Source of the DNA: Anaeroplasmataceae bacterium
GTDB lineage: Bacteria; Bacillota_I; Bacilli_A; Acholeplasmatales; JAEDCM01
DNA: 6,989 nt
Assembly (NCBI GenBank): GCA_016294165.1
Contig: JAEDCM010000048.1
Span: 1 to 6,989, forward strand
Direction: 5' to 3'
A model generated the notes under the pieces. It saw only the letters and a list, made by a program, of their open reading frames with translations. It had not been told where the DNA came from and made no database searches. Below, one piece after another: positions 5,341 through 6,989 of this stretch (the first letter of the stretch is position 1; every line of letters begins with the position of its first letter). A program made the position numbers and the translations under genes.

Positions 5341-5712
5341 ATGCCAGCAATATTAGTTTCAATTGTATTTTTATTTTTAATAGTTTTAAGTATTCTTATA
5401 ATGTGTGGTTTACCATTGGGAGAATTCACAATGGGTGGAGCATATAAAGTATTTCCAAAGAAGATGAGAATTGTTTTAATAATACAAGTTGTTTTACAAT
5501 TGTTTTTTGCCATCATCATTTTTCAACAAGAAAATATGATCCCATTATGGTTTTCTAAAAAAACTACAAGGATTATTTGTATAGTAATTGCCACATATCT
5601 TTCGCTTAATACACTTATGAATTTGTCATCTAAAAGTAAAAAAGAAAAGTGTGTAATGACGCCTTTATCAGCTTTTGCTGCAATATGTTTTTGGATTGCG
5701 GCTTTATTTTAA
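5341..5712 (+). CDS. Small four-helix integral membrane protein, unknown function
   Basis: This 123-residue protein is dominated by four hydrophobic segments: about 3-24, 43-62, 77-95 and 107-123, the last running to the C-terminus. Between helices 1 and 2 is a short loop, GEFTMGGAYKVFPKKMR, with a Gly-Gly and a basic end. Between 3 and 4 is a strongly basic stretch, SKSKKEK (97-103), which by the positive-inside rule lies in the cytoplasm and suggests N- and C-termini outside or in a periplasm-like space. No signal-peptidase site or transporter signature is seen. GGAGG (5330-5334) gives a good RBS 6 nt before the ATG. It follows the DUF3795 gene by 15 nt, implying a shared transcript. I do not recognise the family; no function is proposed. 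Confidence 0.8.
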   Translation: MPAILVSIVFLFLIVLSILIMCGLPLGEFTMGGAYKVFPKKMRIVLIIQVVLQLFFAIIIFQQENMIPLWFSKKTTRIICIVIATYLSLNTLMNLSSKSKKEKCVMTPLSAFAAICFWIAALF

Positions 5713-5779
5713 TATAGTAATATTTAATGAAATTTTTTTAAAAGACTATTAAAATATATTTATTAAAGGGTGAAGATTA

Positions 5780-6298
5780 ATGATAATTAAGACAAAAAGA
5801 TTAATTTTGCGTGAAATGAATATGGATGATTTTGAAGCACTATCCAAGGTTTTGGGCGATGAAAGAATAATGCAATATTATCCTCATTCATTTAATGAGG
5901 AAATGATTAAAAATTGGATAACATGTAACATTGAAAGATATCTTACCTTTGGATTTGGATTATGGGCAGTATGCCTAAAGGAAACTGGTGAGATGATTGG
6001 GGATTGTGGATTGACAATTCAAAGAATCAATGGAAAGATGAAACCGGAGATTGGATATCATATTAGATATGATATGCAACAAAAAGGATATGCCAAAGAA
6101 GCTTCAATGGCTGTTAGAGATTGGACCTTTACTAATACACCTTTTAAAAAAATATATGCTTATATGAAACATACAAATATACCGTCAATTAATTGTGCAA
6201 TATCATGGGGGTGTCATTTAGAAGATGAATATATAGATGAGATAAATGATATTACAAAAGTATATGTGATCACAAAAGAAGAATGGAATAATCGTTAA
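5780..6298 (+). CDS. GNAT-family N-acetyltransferase (RimJ/RimL type)
   Basis: A 172-residue cytosolic acetyl-CoA-dependent transferase of the GNAT_3 type, of normal length. It begins with the family's TKRLILREMNMDDFEAL block (5-21). The acetyl-CoA loop is QQKGYAKEA (100-108), fitting Q/RxxGxA. The strand before it, KPEIGYHIRYD (88-98), and the motif NIPSINCAISWGCHLE (133-148, matching NxxSxxxxxxxxG) complete the fold. RimJ/RimL proper acetylate ribosomal protein N-termini, but most relatives act on unknown small molecules, peptides or proteins, so the substrate is open. The SD-like AAAGGG (5765-5770) precedes the ATG. It follows the membrane protein by 67 nt with no clear terminator between, so read-through is possible. 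Confidence 0.9.
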   Translation: MIIKTKRLILREMNMDDFEALSKVLGDERIMQYYPHSFNEEMIKNWITCNIERYLTFGFGLWAVCLKETGEMIGDCGLTIQRINGKMKPEIGYHIRYDMQQKGYAKEASMAVRDWTFTNTPFKKIYAYMKHTNIPSINCAISWGCHLEDEYIDEINDITKVYVITKEEWNNR

Positions 6299-6345
6299 AT
6301 ATAAAAAAGCAAAGTAATTTTATTATTTGAATAGGAGTTTTTAAT

Positions 6346-6870
6346 ATGAAGGTATTAATGACGGCTTTTAGGCCATTTAATAATCAGACTATAAATTATT
6401 CGATGGAAGTTTTAAAGTATATTAAAAATGTTGATAAATTAGTTATTGATGTAGTTTATGATGAATGTTATCTAGAATTAAAGAGTAGAGTGAACATCGA
6501 TAAGTATGATCTAATAATTGCGCTTGGTGAGGCTCGAAGTAGAAATGATTTAACTTTAGAAATTCAAGCGAAAAATCTTTCTTCTTGTAGTTTAATGGAT
6601 AATAAAGGCATCTTAAAAGCAGAGGAAGTTATTAATAGCTTATTGCCGGATACTTTAAAAACAAATGTCGATATTAATAGATGTAAAGATGATATTAAGT
6701 TTTCAAATGATGCAGGTAAATTTGTATGTAATAATTTGTATTTTCATTTGCTTGAAAACTATCCTGATAAATCAATTTTTATTCATGTTCCTAATTGTAA
6801 TGACGATGAAAATGAATATGTAAAATATGCAAAAAGAATTAATAAGATTATTGAAAAAATAATTGGATAG
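6346..6870 (+). CDS. Short, divergent pyroglutamyl-peptidase I (peptidase C15) homologue
   Basis: A 174-residue cytosolic protein; canonical pyroglutamyl peptidases, which remove N-terminal pyroglutamate, have about 200-215 residues. The catalytic triad is recognisable: Glu72 in LTLEIQAKN (E81 of the family), Cys128 in NDAGKFVCN (C144) and His147 in FIHVPN (H168). The N-terminal TGFEPFGG motif is altered to TAFRPFNN (6-13), and the GQAGGR segment to GEARSR (61-66). The residues shaping the pyroglutamate pocket and flexible loop therefore differ, and the middle loops are shorter. It may thus be an active peptidase with changed specificity, or a non-peptidase paralogue. AGGAG (6333-6337) is 8 nt before the ATG. 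The gene starts 47 nt after the acetyltransferase stop with no terminator visible, and ends with TAG. No clear terminator follows before the next promoter at 6901. Confidence 0.82.
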   Translation: MKVLMTAFRPFNNQTINYSMEVLKYIKNVDKLVIDVVYDECYLELKSRVNIDKYDLIIALGEARSRNDLTLEIQAKNLSSCSLMDNKGILKAEEVINSLLPDTLKTNVDINRCKDDIKFSNDAGKFVCNNLYFHLLENYPDKSIFIHVPNCNDDENEYVKYAKRINKIIEKIIG

Positions 6871-6900
6871 TTTAAATGATTTAAAGTTTAAAAAAGCATA

Positions 6901-6931
6901 TTGACTCTCCTCTAAGGGGATAGTGTTAAAT
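6901..6931 (+). promoter_or_regulatory. Second MerR-type promoter/operator, driving a gene beyond the window
   Basis: TTGACT (6901-6906) and TTAAAT (6926-6931) are separated by 19 bp, the classic MerR-promoter spacing. The interval holds a dyad, ACTCTCCTCT (6904-6913) facing AGGGGATAGT (6915-6924), with 8 of 10 positions complementary around A6914. The bases are almost the same as at 2035-2066, including the flanking TATTGACTCTCC, CTAAGG, ATAGTGT and a following TAG-TTT. This points to one regulator acting at both sites. Confidence 0.65.
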
Positions 6932-6989
6932 AGTTTTAGGAGCCTACTATAAATAAATCAAGAGATATTTGAAAAAAATATTTTGTAAT
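6932..6989 (+). other. Leader of the next, off-window gene
   Basis: Follows the MerR-type promoter. An SD-like TAGGAG at 6937-6942 has no ATG or GTG after it. The only start-like codon is a TTG at 6969-6971, open to the window edge but with a poor SD. The true start is probably outside the window. Confidence 0.35.

Noticed and set aside
5244..5519. Minus-strand open frame spanning the DUF3795/membrane protein junction
   Set aside because: Overlaps two well-supported plus-strand genes and lacks an RBS or motif.
1..6989. CRISPR array, tRNA/rRNA genes, complete insertion sequence or prophage
   Set aside because: No regularly spaced repeats, cloverleaf or rRNA signatures, transposase or phage-type genes are visible on either strand.

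Overview
The window is strongly AT-rich with long A and T runs, classical Shine-Dalgarno sites and compact single-function genes. This points to a low-GC member of the Bacillota, either a Clostridia-type or an Erysipelotrichia/Mollicutes-related lineage; I cannot place it more finely. TGG encodes every Trp, TGA is used only as a stop, and no gene carries an internal TGA. The ordinary bacterial code therefore applies, not the Mycoplasma code. All intact genes lie on the + strand.

Layout: (1) 1-82 holds the last codons of an unidentified gene. (2) 294-1230 is a self-contained unit: extended -10 promoter, strong RBS, a short-chain dehydrogenase/reductase and a hairpin terminator. (3) 1404-1915 holds, on the minus strand, the C-terminal three quarters of a diguanylate cyclase GGDEF domain with its terminator still in place. 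The gene's 5' part is gone, so this is a remnant. (4) 1999-4867 is an operon. It starts with tandem extended -10 boxes and a MerR-type promoter/operator (long spacer containing a dyad), followed by a UvrA-like ABC ATPase that lacks the UvrB-binding region. One base later comes a small HEAT-repeat-like protein whose reading frame is broken by an in-frame TAA at codon 8, then a strong terminator. (5) 4897-6870 is a run of four closely spaced genes: a Cys-rich DUF3795 protein, a four-helix membrane protein, a RimJ/RimL-type GNAT acetyltransferase and a short divergent pyroglutamyl-peptidase (C15) homologue. (6) 6901-6931 is a second, near-identical copy of the MerR-type promoter, reading out of the window towards the next gene.

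The most notable feature is the pair of matching MerR-type promoter/operators, one driving the UvrB-independent UvrA-like ATPase and one driving whatever follows the window. They suggest a small stress- or drug-responsive regulon whose sensor is not in this window. DrrC-type UvrA paralogues are known in antibiotic self-resistance, so a drug- or DNA-damage-tolerance role is plausible but inferred. The remaining genes look like ordinary accessory or housekeeping functions, and nothing in the sequence ties them together biochemically.
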